This document shows, one piece after another, positions 1-6,113 of a stretch of 6,113 bases of DNA. The stretch comes from Bacteroidota bacterium (GTDB taxonomy: Bacteria; Bacteroidota; Bacteroidia; UKL13-3), in the NCBI GenBank assembly GCA_947460565.1, contig CANHJJ010000120.1:1-6113 (forward strand), read 5' to 3'. The translations under genes and the position numbers were made by a program. The stretch's first letter is position 1; each line of letters begins with the position of its first letter. Below the pieces are notes generated by a model that was not told where the DNA came from, did no database searches, and saw nothing but the letters and a program-made list of their open reading frames with translations.

Positions 1-87
1 AAAGATAGGATCTTGGTTGTTAGTTGACAGTTGTCAGTAAACGATTAGTTCGAGTAATATTGAATGCTTACTAAAGTTCATAATTCG

Positions 88-119
88 CACATATACACAT
101 TCTCACATTTCCACATTTA
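88..119. repeat. 8-bp CACAT tandem repeat, four copies
   Basis: Four consecutive 8-bp units begin at 88, 96, 104 and 112: CACATATA, CACATTCT, CACATTTC and CACATTTA. The first five bases are the same in all four and the last three vary. The array lies in the non-coding leader of the M16 peptidase gene and ends about 60 bp before its preferred start. Its function is unknown. It could be a slippage-prone spacer, a protein-binding array or neutral simple sequence. Confidence 0.7.
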
Positions 120-179
120 CGTATGCGGTAAGTAAGAAAATCAAACAAAATGTATATTCGCCCGCAAATGATAAAACAA

Positions 180-3122
180 ATGAAAAAATCAATTTTAGCC
201 CTTTTAGTGGCTGTATTGTTTTCAGTTTCGATGGTTTATGCCCAATACGAAACCGAAACCATCAAAGATGCAAATAGTAAGTTTACCTATACCATGGTAA
301 AAGGTGATCCTTTGAAAGTGCGCACTTACACCTTAAGCAATGGCTTAACGGTAATGATCAGTGTAAACAAAAAATCGCCACGTGTTCAAACTTTAATAGC
401 TACCAAAGCGGGTAGTAAAAACGACCCTGCTGAAAACACAGGTTTAGCGCATTACCTAGAGCACATGTTGTTTAAAGGAACTGATAAGTTTGGTTCTAAA
501 AATTGGAAGAGCGAAAAAGAGCAATTGGAAATAATAGATGAGTTGTATGAAAAATACAATAAAACTACAGATGAGCAAAATCGCAAAACCATCTACCATG
601 AGATTGATTCGGTGAGTGGCGTGGCCAGTAAATATGCTATTGCAAACGAATATGATAAAATGATGACTTCGATTGGTGCCCAAGGTACCAATGCTTTCAC
701 CTCATTGGAGCAAACAGTATATGTGAATGATATCCCGCAAAACAACATTGAAAAATGGTTAGGTATAGAAGCAGAAAGATTCAGAAACCCAATTCTTCGT
801 TTATTCCATACCGAACTAGAAGCCGTTTACGAAGAAAAAAACATCTCTTTGGACAACGATGGCAGAAAAGTATTTGAAGCTTTGTTGTCGAATTTATTCC
901 GCAAACACAGTTACGGAACGCAAACTACCATTGGCACAGTGGAGCATTTGAAAAACCCTTCATTGGTTAAGATTAGAAATTATTACAACTCATACTACGT
1001 GCCTAATAATATGGCTATCATTTTAGCAGGAGATATTGACCCTGAGAAAACCATGACTTGGATTGAGGCTAAATTTGGATACATGAAAACCAAAAAAGTA
1101 CCTTCATTTGAATTCTTACCTGAAACCACCAAACCAGTTGAAACCGTTGTGGAAGTAAATGGTCCTGATGCTGAAAATATGATGATTGGTTATCGTTTAC
1201 CAGGTATTGGAAACCTAAGAGAAGCAAGACTTTTACAAATTGTAGATGCCATTTTATCAAACTCTAAAGCAGGTTTAATTGATTTGAATTTGTTGAAGAA
1301 GCAAGAAGTGTTAGCGGCATCATCTTCTAACTGGATTAACAAAGATTATAGCATTGAATTTTTAACAGGTAAGCCAAAAGCAGGTCAAAAATTGGAAGAA
1401 GTTAAAGACCTATTATTAGCTCAAATCGAAAATATTAAGAGCGGAAACTTTGATGGAAATTTATTAAAAGCCATCATCAGCAATATTAAAGTGATGAAGA
1501 TAGAAGAGCGTAAAAGCAATGATGCCATCGCCTACACCATGTTGGATGCTTTTACTTTAGGTCGTCAATGGAAGGAAGCGGCAGCTGATTTAGATGCCAT
1601 GGCCACATTTACCAAAAAGGATGTGATGGATTTTGCTAAAATGTATTTCACTAACGATCGCGTGGTGATCTACAAACGCAAAGGCGAAGATAAGTCTGTA
1701 ACCAAAATTGTGAAGCCAGAAATAACACCAGTAGACGTAAATCGTGATGATGTTTCTCCTTTTGTAAAAGCAGTATTGGAAACCAAAACAGAACCTATCA
1801 AACCTGTTTTTGTGGATTATAACAAAGCCATCAAACGTTTTGGCTATGCCAGCAAAGTGCAAGTATCTTACTTGAAAAATGAAGACAATGAATTATTCAA
1901 ATTATACTATGTGTTGGATATGGGTAAATTCAATGATTTGAAATTGCCTTTAGCTGTAAATTACCTGCAATTTTTAGGAACGGATAAATACTCGGCAGAA
2001 GATATCAGCAAAGAGTTTTACAAGCTTGCTTGCGATTTTGGTGTGAGTGTTCAAGATGAACAAGTGTATGTGTATTTAACTGGATTGAATGAGAATTTTG
2101 ATGCGGCTGTTAAATTGTTTGAACATTTATTGGCCAATGCCAAGCCAGATGAAGAAGCTTTGAAATCAATGATTGAGCGCAATTTAAAAAACAGAGCTGA
2201 CAATAAATTGAACAAAGGTGTGATTTTCCGTAGGGCATTAAATAGCTATGCCATGTATGGTAAAAACAATCCTTTTACATACAACTTAAGCGAGCAACAA
2301 TTAAAAGCAATTACATCTGCTGAGTTGGTAAGTTATATCAAAGCATTAACTTCATACCAACACAAAATTTGGTATTTCGGTCCTCTTGAAATGCAAGGAT
2401 TGCGCAAGGCATTAACTACTTACCATTTATTACCTGCACAATTAAAAGATTATCCAAAGCCAGTTGAGTTTACCAGAAACAATACAAGTGAAAATAAAGT
2501 TTTCTTCACCAATTACGATATGGTGCAAGCAGAAATTATGTGGATTAACCGTGCTTATGATGGATATGATACAAGTAAAACTGCTACTGTTACTTTGTTA
2601 AATGAGTATTTTGGTGGTGGCATGAGTGGCTTGGTGTTTCAAACCATTCGCGAGTCGAAAGCTTTGGCCTATTCAACCTATTCTTATTTCCAACAACCAA
2701 GCAAAAAGAAAGATCCGAATTATATCATTGCTTATGTAGGAACACAATCGGATAAAATGAATGATGCCATTCCAGCTATGAATGAGTTGTTGAACAAATT
2801 GCCTAGAGCAGATAAGAATTTTGATAATGCTGTTTCATCTATAAAAAATAGCATCGAAACAGAGAGAATAAATGATGAAGAAATTCTTTTCAGATTTGAT
2901 GCATTAAACAAATTGGGAATTAACCACGATAACCGTCAACAGATTTACAATAGAATTGGAACTTTGAAATTTGAGGATATTGATAATTTCTTCAATATGT
3001 ATTATGTAAACAAGCCAAGCTACTACTGCATCATGGGTTCTAAAGACAAATTGAAACAAGACGATTTGAAAAAATACGGAACCCTTGTTGAGTTAAGTTT
3101 GGAAGATATTTTTGGATACTAA
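180..3122 (+). CDS. Exported M16 family zinc metallopeptidase (insulinase/pitrilysin type), two M16 halves
   Basis: This is a zinc peptidase of the pitrilysin/insulinase family, about 980 residues long, predicted to cut peptides in the periplasm or at the outer envelope. Numbering is from the ATG at 180. Residues 1-21 form a clear signal peptide (MKK, a hydrophobic core, then VYA before Gln22) with no lipobox Cys. The zinc site is HYLEH at 91-95, the inverted HxxEH motif, and E214 or E219 in TELEAVYEEK is the likely third ligand. NAFTS at 171-175 is the usual family segment. The first M16_C domain includes NNMAIILAGDID near 276-287. The second half has NYLQF (594-598) where HxxEH would be, so it is probably non-catalytic, and RESKALAY (824-831), the conserved Arg/Tyr of the substrate-binding domain. 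In-frame ATGs at 150 and 168 are possible; 180 was chosen because it gives the cleanest signal peptide. None of the three has a convincing ribosome binding site. The substrate is unknown. cdsA follows after 24 bp. Confidence 0.93.
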   Translation: MKKSILALLVAVLFSVSMVYAQYETETIKDANSKFTYTMVKGDPLKVRTYTLSNGLTVMISVNKKSPRVQTLIATKAGSKNDPAENTGLAHYLEHMLFKGTDKFGSKNWKSEKEQLEIIDELYEKYNKTTDEQNRKTIYHEIDSVSGVASKYAIANEYDKMMTSIGAQGTNAFTSLEQTVYVNDIPQNNIEKWLGIEAERFRNPILRLFHTELEAVYEEKNISLDNDGRKVFEALLSNLFRKHSYGTQTTIGTVEHLKNPSLVKIRNYYNSYYVPNNMAIILAGDIDPEKTMTWIEAKFGYMKTKKVPSFEFLPETTKPVETVVEVNGPDAENMMIGYRLPGIGNLREARLLQIVDAILSNSKAGLIDLNLLKKQEVLAASSSNWINKDYSIEFLTGKPKAGQKLEEVKDLLLAQIENIKSGNFDGNLLKAIISNIKVMKIEERKSNDAIAYTMLDAFTLGRQWKEAAADLDAMATFTKKDVMDFAKMYFTNDRVVIYKRKGEDKSVTKIVKPEITPVDVNRDDVSPFVKAVLETKTEPIKPVFVDYNKAIKRFGYASKVQVSYLKNEDNELFKLYYVLDMGKFNDLKLPLAVNYLQFLGTDKYSAEDISKEFYKLACDFGVSVQDEQVYVYLTGLNENFDAAVKLFEHLLANAKPDEEALKSMIERNLKNRADNKLNKGVIFRRALNSYAMYGKNNPFTYNLSEQQLKAITSAELVSYIKALTSYQHKIWYFGPLEMQGLRKALTTYHLLPAQLKDYPKPVEFTRNNTSENKVFFTNYDMVQAEIMWINRAYDGYDTSKTATVTLLNEYFGGGMSGLVFQTIRESKALAYSTYSYFQQPSKKKDPNYIIAYVGTQSDKMNDAIPAMNELLNKLPRADKNFDNAVSSIKNSIETERINDEEILFRFDALNKLGINHDNRQQIYNRIGTLKFEDIDNFFNMYYVNKPSYYCIMGSKDKLKQDDLKKYGTLVELSLEDIFGY

Positions 3123-3146
3123 TTAATATAGAACCCAAGAGCTATA

Positions 3147-3959
3147 ATGAATAATTTCGCGCAACGATCATTAACAGGTTTCTTTTTTGTGAGCACCATT
3201 GTTGGATGCACACTATTTAATGAGTGGTCGTATTTTATATTGTTGTTTGCCATCAATTTTCTTTGCTTATTGGAGTTTTATGAATTGATGTTGCCCGATA
3301 AATCTTGGATTGAAAAGTACTTAGGTGTTATTGCAGGAAGTATCATTTTCTGCATGTTTGTTTTCATCATCAGAGGAACACTATCCTTGAGTTGGTTCTA
3401 CCACCTGATACCTGTTTTCATGCTCATGTTTATTATTAAATTGTTTGAAAACACCAAGCGTGAGTTTGATACCTTGGCTTATCAATTGTTTGGCATCATG
3501 TATATCTGTTTTCCTTTGGTGATGCTAGCCGATTTAAGTTACTTCAATTCGGTGGATTATAGCTTTGCCTTACCAATGGGATTTTTTATCCTACAATGGG
3601 GGAGTGATACAGGTGCTTATTTAGCAGGCAAGCAATTTGGCAAGCATAAGTTGTTTGAAAGAATTTCGCCTAAAAAGACTTGGGAAGGTGGCATTGGAGC
3701 CTTTATTATTAATCTAGCTGTGGCCTATGGCCTATCTAGGTTGTGGGACGATGTTAGTACCATAGATTGGATGGTAATAGCTTCTATCATTGTGGTTTTT
3801 GGCACCTTTGGCGATTTGTTTGAATCTTTGCTTAAACGCAATTTAGGAATAAAAGATTCTGGTGATAAATTACCAGGACATGGAGGTGTTTTAGACCGTT
3901 TTGATGGAGTGTTTTTCTCGGCACCTGCCGTTTATTTTTATATGTTATTTACAAACTAG
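3147..3959 (+). CDS. cdsA: Phosphatidate cytidylyltransferase (CDP-diglyceride synthase)
   Basis: CdsA is an integral inner-membrane enzyme that converts phosphatidic acid and CTP to CDP-diacylglycerol and pyrophosphate, the precursor of the major phospholipids. The 270-residue length is normal for the family. Residues 227-253 match the complete CDP-diglyceride synthase signature: S227, K230-R231, K236-D237, H245-G246-G247 and D250-R251-F252-D253. Upstream lie the family motifs WGSDTGAY (151-158) and SPKKTWEGG (174-182). Several hydrophobic stretches, for example about 10-40, 60-76, 86-98, 112-128, 183-195 and 208-222, fit a multi-pass membrane protein. The N-terminus (MNNFAQRSLTGFFFV) resembles typical CdsA starts, which supports the ATG at 3147. 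The gap to the upstream peptidase is 24 bp with no terminator, so co-transcription is likely. A strong terminator follows about 20 bp after the stop codon. Confidence 0.97.
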   Translation: MNNFAQRSLTGFFFVSTIVGCTLFNEWSYFILLFAINFLCLLEFYELMLPDKSWIEKYLGVIAGSIIFCMFVFIIRGTLSLSWFYHLIPVFMLMFIIKLFENTKREFDTLAYQLFGIMYICFPLVMLADLSYFNSVDYSFALPMGFFILQWGSDTGAYLAGKQFGKHKLFERISPKKTWEGGIGAFIINLAVAYGLSRLWDDVSTIDWMVIASIIVVFGTFGDLFESLLKRNLGIKDSGDKLPGHGGVLDRFDGVFFSAPAVYFYMLFTN

Positions 3960-3980
3960 TTCTAATAGAACATTTAAAAG

Positions 3981-4020
3981 AAAAGGGTTGAAATCTTAGG
4001 TTTTAACCCTTTTTTGTTTT
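3981..4020 (+). terminator. Intrinsic terminator after cdsA, possibly bidirectional
   Basis: Positions 3981-3993 pair with 4001-4013 to give a 13-bp stem with a single G-T pair, containing AAAAGGGTT against AACCCTTTT and a 7-base loop. A T-rich run (4010-4020) follows at once. This is a classic rho-independent layout and ends the M16 peptidase-cdsA transcript. On the opposite strand the stem would be followed by CTTTTAAATG, so weak termination from that side is also possible. Confidence 0.9.
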
Positions 4021-4021
4021 G

Positions 4022-4087
4022 CCTATGCTTGGTATTGCAGCAAAGTGCCACCAAGCAAGTACATTTGGTAAATACAACAAGCGTAGG
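4022..4087. repeat. 66-bp palindromic intergenic repeat unit; its left 34 bp is copy A of a direct repeat
   Basis: The ends are inverted: CCTATGCTTG at 4022-4031 pairs with CAAGCGTAGG at 4078-4087, nine Watson-Crick pairs plus one G-T. A competing inner stem is GCTTGG (4027-4032) with CCAAGC (4051-4056). The left part, 4022-4055, recurs at 4183-4216 with 31 of 34 bases identical. The unit starts immediately after the terminator's T-run. It has the size and form of a REP- or MITE-like dispersed element, but one window cannot show that it is dispersed in the genome. Confidence 0.6.
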
Positions 4088-4105
4088 GAAAATAACTGTC
4101 AGAAC

Positions 4106-4140
4106 AGGATTATAGTGATGAATGGATTGATAGGATAAAG
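4106..4140. repeat. Degenerate ~9-bp GGAT tandem repeat
   Basis: Four units of 8-9 bp follow one another: AGGATTATA (4106), GTGATGAA (4115), TGGATTGAT (4123) and AGGATAAAG (4132). They are preceded by CTGTCAGAAC at 4096. From general familiarity, TGTCAGAA followed by spaced AGGATT units resembles short intergenic repeats common in Bacteroidota and some other bacteria; I have not checked this. No function can be assigned. Confidence 0.45.
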
Positions 4141-4149
4141 CCCATGTCC

Positions 4150-4174
4150 GTTGTTGTGTCTCCCGACCAACAAC
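4150..4174. repeat. Inverted repeat GTTGTTG/CAACAAC
   Basis: A perfect 7-bp inverted repeat, GTTGTTG at 4150-4156 and CAACAAC at 4168-4174, encloses an 11-base loop (TGTCTCCCGAC). No T-run follows, so it does not look like a terminator. It sits between the two copies of the 34-bp repeat and is probably part of the same repeat mosaic. Confidence 0.6.
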
Positions 4175-4182
4175 ATAATTTT

Positions 4183-4216
4183 CCTATGCTTTGTGTTGCA
4201 GCAAAGCGCCACCAAG
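4183..4216. repeat. 34-bp direct repeat, copy B (half unit)
   Basis: This copy matches 4022-4055 at 31 of 34 positions, in the same orientation and 161 bp downstream. It contains its own small stem, GCTTTG (4188-4193) with CAAAGC (4202-4207), around an 8-base loop. The right arm that makes copy A palindromic is missing here. The sequence running into it (4177-4191) instead mirrors 4079-4093 in inverted orientation. Confidence 0.7.
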
Positions 4217-4300
4217 TTTATTATCGTGCTGTCTAGAATTACCTTTCGAAAAATAATTGTTAATCGTAAATATCTCACGAAATAATATAACGTGTCAGAA

Positions 4301-4317
4301 AAAGGTTAAAAACCTTT
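4301..4317. promoter_or_regulatory. Perfect 7-bp inverted repeat upstream of the nuclease-helicase gene
   Basis: AAAGGTT (4301-4307) and AACCTTT (4311-4317) form an exact inverted repeat with a 3-base centre, 27 bp before the ATG at 4345 and 13 bp before the TAAATTTG element. The placement, in the spacer or -35 area of the putative promoter, would suit an operator for a repressor or controller protein. It could also be a weak RNA hairpin. The symmetry is seen in the sequence; the regulatory role is inferred. Confidence 0.35.
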
Positions 4318-4330
4318 CTTATAATTTTCT

Positions 4331-4338
4331 TAAATTTG
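4331..4338 (+). promoter_or_regulatory. Candidate Bacteroidota -7 promoter element TAAATTTG
   Basis: TAAATTTG matches the Bacteroidota -7 consensus TAnnTTTG exactly. It ends 6 bp before the ATG at 4345, so transcription would begin at or very near the start codon and give a leaderless or nearly leaderless mRNA. No good TTG-type -33 element lies at the expected distance; the closest is GTTA near 4305-4308. In such AT-rich DNA a chance match is possible. Confidence 0.35.
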
Positions 4339-4344
4339 TCTAAG

Positions 4345-6113
4345 ATGCATTTAAAAAATATTATATCTTCTGTTAATTCTTGGTTCGACTTCAAAGAGGT
4401 TCTTAATAGCAAAACAAAACTTGAAAAAGGAAATGCTTTTGAGGAACTAACAAAATATTACCTAAGCTATAATCCCATATACAAATCCAAACTCAAAACT
4501 GTTTGGCTTCAAAAAGAAGTTCCAGCATCTATATTGAAAAAATTGAATCTGCCTCTAAATGACCAAGGAATAGATTTAATTGCTGAAACCAATGAGGGTG
4601 AGTTTTGGGCTATACAATGCAAATATTTGCAGGACGAAGATCAACGTCTTTCACATAGAAAAATCTCCACATTTATTTCGTTAAGTACTGGTGTTGCAGA
4701 AAACATAACCTATTGTTTAGTCTGCACTACCGTTGATGAATATGCGGAACTATACAAAGGAAAAAATAATATAGGATTTTGTAATTCGGAAGAATGGAAC
4801 AAATTAGATAAACAATTTTTTGATTGGCTTAGAAATAAACTAAAAGGAAAAGACAAATTATTTCTTCCATATAGCCCAAAGCCACACCAAAAAAGAGCTT
4901 TAGAAGAAGCCAAAAAATATTTTGTTGAAGATAAAAGCAACAAAGGGAAATTAGTATTCCCTTGCGGTGCAGGAAAAAGTTTAACAGGATATTGGATTAC
5001 TAAAGAGTTAAATTCTAAAAGTATCATTGTTGCAGTTCCGAGTCTTTCATTAGTAAAACAAACACTCGAAGTTTATTTACGCGAAACAGTTGCTAACAAA
5101 GAAAACATTGAATGGCTTTGCGTTTGTAGCGATGAAGGAATTGGGAGAAATGATGACATAGCAATACACACACAAGACATAGGAATTCCCTGCGTTACTG
5201 ATAAAAAAGTTATTGTAGATTGGCTTTTAAAAAACAAAAATAAAAAGACAATTATTTTCACCACCTATCAAAGTGGTAAAACCATTGCTGAAGCTTCACA
5301 AACTGCAAATTTTAAATTTGATTTAGGAATACTTGATGAAGCACACAAAACAGTAGGAGCAAAAGAAAAATTGTTTAGTTATTTACTTTTCGATAAAAAT
5401 ATTTCCATTGCCAAACGTATTTTTATGACTGCAACTGAAAGGCGATATGCAGGTTCATCTGATAAGATATTAAGTATGGATGACTTGGAAATGTATGGCG
5501 AAACATTTGCCACCATGTCGTTTAAAGAAGCAATTGAAACGGAAATTCTATCCGATTATAAAATTATTACTTTATTTATTTCAGATGAGGAAGTAAAACA
5601 AGTAATTCAAAAAAATGCTTTTGTTAAACCTGTCGGAAAAGAATGGGACAAAGAAACAGAAGCTAGAAACTTGGCTTCATTAATTGCATTGCGTAAAGCA
5701 ATGGATGAATATCCAATTCATCATGCGGTAACATTTCATTCTAGTATTGCAAAATCAAAATCCTTTGAAGAAAGCCAAGTAGTATTTAGCCAAGCCTATT
5801 CTAGCTTTTCAAAAGTAGATTCATTTCATGTGAGTGGAGCCATGCCCACTGCCATTAGAAGTAAAATTGTAAATGAATTTGCTATTTCTAATAAGGCAAT
5901 TATTACCAATGCAAAATGTTTAACTGAAGGAGTTGATGTGCCCAATATTGATTGTGTGTTATTTGCCGACCCGCGCAAAAGCACTATTGATATTGTACAA
6001 GCAGTTGGTAGAGCATTGCGAAAAAAAGAAGGAAAAGAATATGGTTATGTGATATTACCAGTTTTTACAAAATCAAAAAGTGCCGAAGCCATTATTGAAA
6101 GTGAAGAATTTCA
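4345..6113 (+). CDS. Mrr-like nuclease-SF2 helicase, probable Type ISP restriction-modification enzyme (5' part, 3' end outside window)
   Basis: An uninterrupted reading frame of 589 codons runs off the window end. The N-terminus (about 1-165) is an Mrr-like PD-(D/E)XK nuclease: GNAFEE at 29-34, D77 in QGID, and the QxK motif Q91-C92-K93. Next comes a two-RecA superfamily 2 helicase: PKPHQ (178-182), Walker A CGAGKS (207-212), motif Ia near 227-240, FTTYQS (305-310), DEAH box 331-334, MTAT (361-364), TEGVDVP (527-533) and QAVGRALRK (552-560). All motifs look intact. In Type ISP enzymes (LlaGI, LlaBIII) this order continues with a coupler, an N6-adenine methyltransferase and a target-recognition domain, about 1,500-1,600 residues in total. 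The helicase motor drives along DNA and leads to cleavage of unmodified phage DNA. Those later domains are not visible, so a stand-alone nuclease-helicase remains possible. The frame opens after a stop at 4288-4290 and 4345 is its first ATG. The gene is set apart from cdsA by a terminator and repeats. Confidence 0.85.
   Translation, partial: MHLKNIISSVNSWFDFKEVLNSKTKLEKGNAFEELTKYYLSYNPIYKSKLKTVWLQKEVPASILKKLNLPLNDQGIDLIAETNEGEFWAIQCKYLQDEDQRLSHRKISTFISLSTGVAENITYCLVCTTVDEYAELYKGKNNIGFCNSEEWNKLDKQFFDWLRNKLKGKDKLFLPYSPKPHQKRALEEAKKYFVEDKSNKGKLVFPCGAGKSLTGYWITKELNSKSIIVAVPSLSLVKQTLEVYLRETVANKENIEWLCVCSDEGIGRNDDIAIHTQDIGIPCVTDKKVIVDWLLKNKNKKTIIFTTYQSGKTIAEASQTANFKFDLGILDEAHKTVGAKEKLFSYLLFDKNISIAKRIFMTATERRYAGSSDKILSMDDLEMYGETFATMSFKEAIETEILSDYKIITLFISDEEVKQVIQKNAFVKPVGKEWDKETEARNLASLIALRKAMDEYPIHHAVTFHSSIAKSKSFEESQVVFSQAYSSFSKVDSFHVSGAMPTAIRSKIVNEFAISNKAIITNAKCLTEGVDVPNIDCVLFADPRKSTIDIVQAVGRALRKKEGKEYGYVILPVFTKSKSAEAIIESEEF

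Noticed and set aside
25..36. Small inverted repeat TGACA-GT-TGTCA
   Set aside because: Five-base arms are too short to separate from chance without conservation data.
31..62. TTG (31-33), 21 bp, then TAATATTG (55-62), a near match to a Bacteroidota promoter for the M16 peptidase gene
   Set aside because: The -7 part has one mismatch and the -33 part is only three bases, so such matches are frequent in AT-rich DNA.
150..179. Alternative starts at 150 and 168 for the M16 peptidase
   Set aside because: They add 10 or 4 residues before a standard MKK signal peptide and have no better ribosome binding site. They remain possible.
456..1862. Minus-strand open frames inside the M16 gene (456-683, 1069-1260, 1590-1862)
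   Set aside because: They lie opposite a well-supported coding gene, have no recognisable motifs and look like antisense shadows.
4293..4300. TGTCAGAA, also found at 4097-4104
   Set aside because: An 8-bp match with different flanks is plausible by chance within this AT-rich gap.
4021..4344. CRISPR array or tRNA/small RNA gene in the repeat-rich gap
   Set aside because: There are only two copies of the 34-bp repeat, 161 bp apart and without regular spacers. No cloverleaf or recognisable RNA fold was seen.
4710..5264. Minus-strand open frames opposite the nuclease-helicase gene (4710-5027, 5073-5264)
   Set aside because: The plus strand here encodes clear nuclease and helicase motifs; the minus frames are low-complexity, Leu/Ser/Phe-rich shadows.

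Overview
The window looks like a chromosomal segment from a member of the Bacteroidota. The evidence is AT-rich DNA, no convincing Shine-Dalgarno sequences ahead of the starts, an exact TAnnTTTG-type promoter element, and a large tandem-domain M16 peptidase with a signal peptide. I cannot place it below phylum level from sequence alone.

Layout: Positions 1-179 are non-coding and carry a four-copy 8-bp CACAT-type tandem repeat. Positions 180-3122 (+) encode an exported zinc peptidase of family M16, with an active N-terminal half and a C-terminal half whose metal site is degenerate. After only 24 bp comes cdsA (3147-3959, +), phosphatidate cytidylyltransferase, an inner-membrane enzyme of phospholipid synthesis. 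The spacing suggests one transcript, closed by a strong intrinsic terminator at 3981-4020.

Positions 4021-4344 hold no gene. They are a mosaic of small repeats: a 34-bp sequence present twice (31/34 identical), the first copy being one arm of a 66-bp palindromic unit; a degenerate ~9-bp GGAT tandem; a GTTGTTG/CAACAAC hairpin; and a perfect 7-bp inverted repeat followed by a TAAATTTG promoter element just before the next gene.

Positions 4345-6113 (+) are the 5' 589 codons of a large gene that runs out of the window. It joins an Mrr-like PD-(D/E)XK nuclease domain to a complete set of superfamily 2 helicase motifs. This matches the front half of single-chain Type ISP restriction-modification enzymes (LlaGI/LlaBIII type, COG4889-like), a phage-defence function. 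Whether the methyltransferase and target-recognition part follows cannot be seen here.

The first two genes are envelope and housekeeping functions. The third is accessory and is separated from them by the terminator and repeat block, so this looks like the edge of a defence or variable locus next to core genes.
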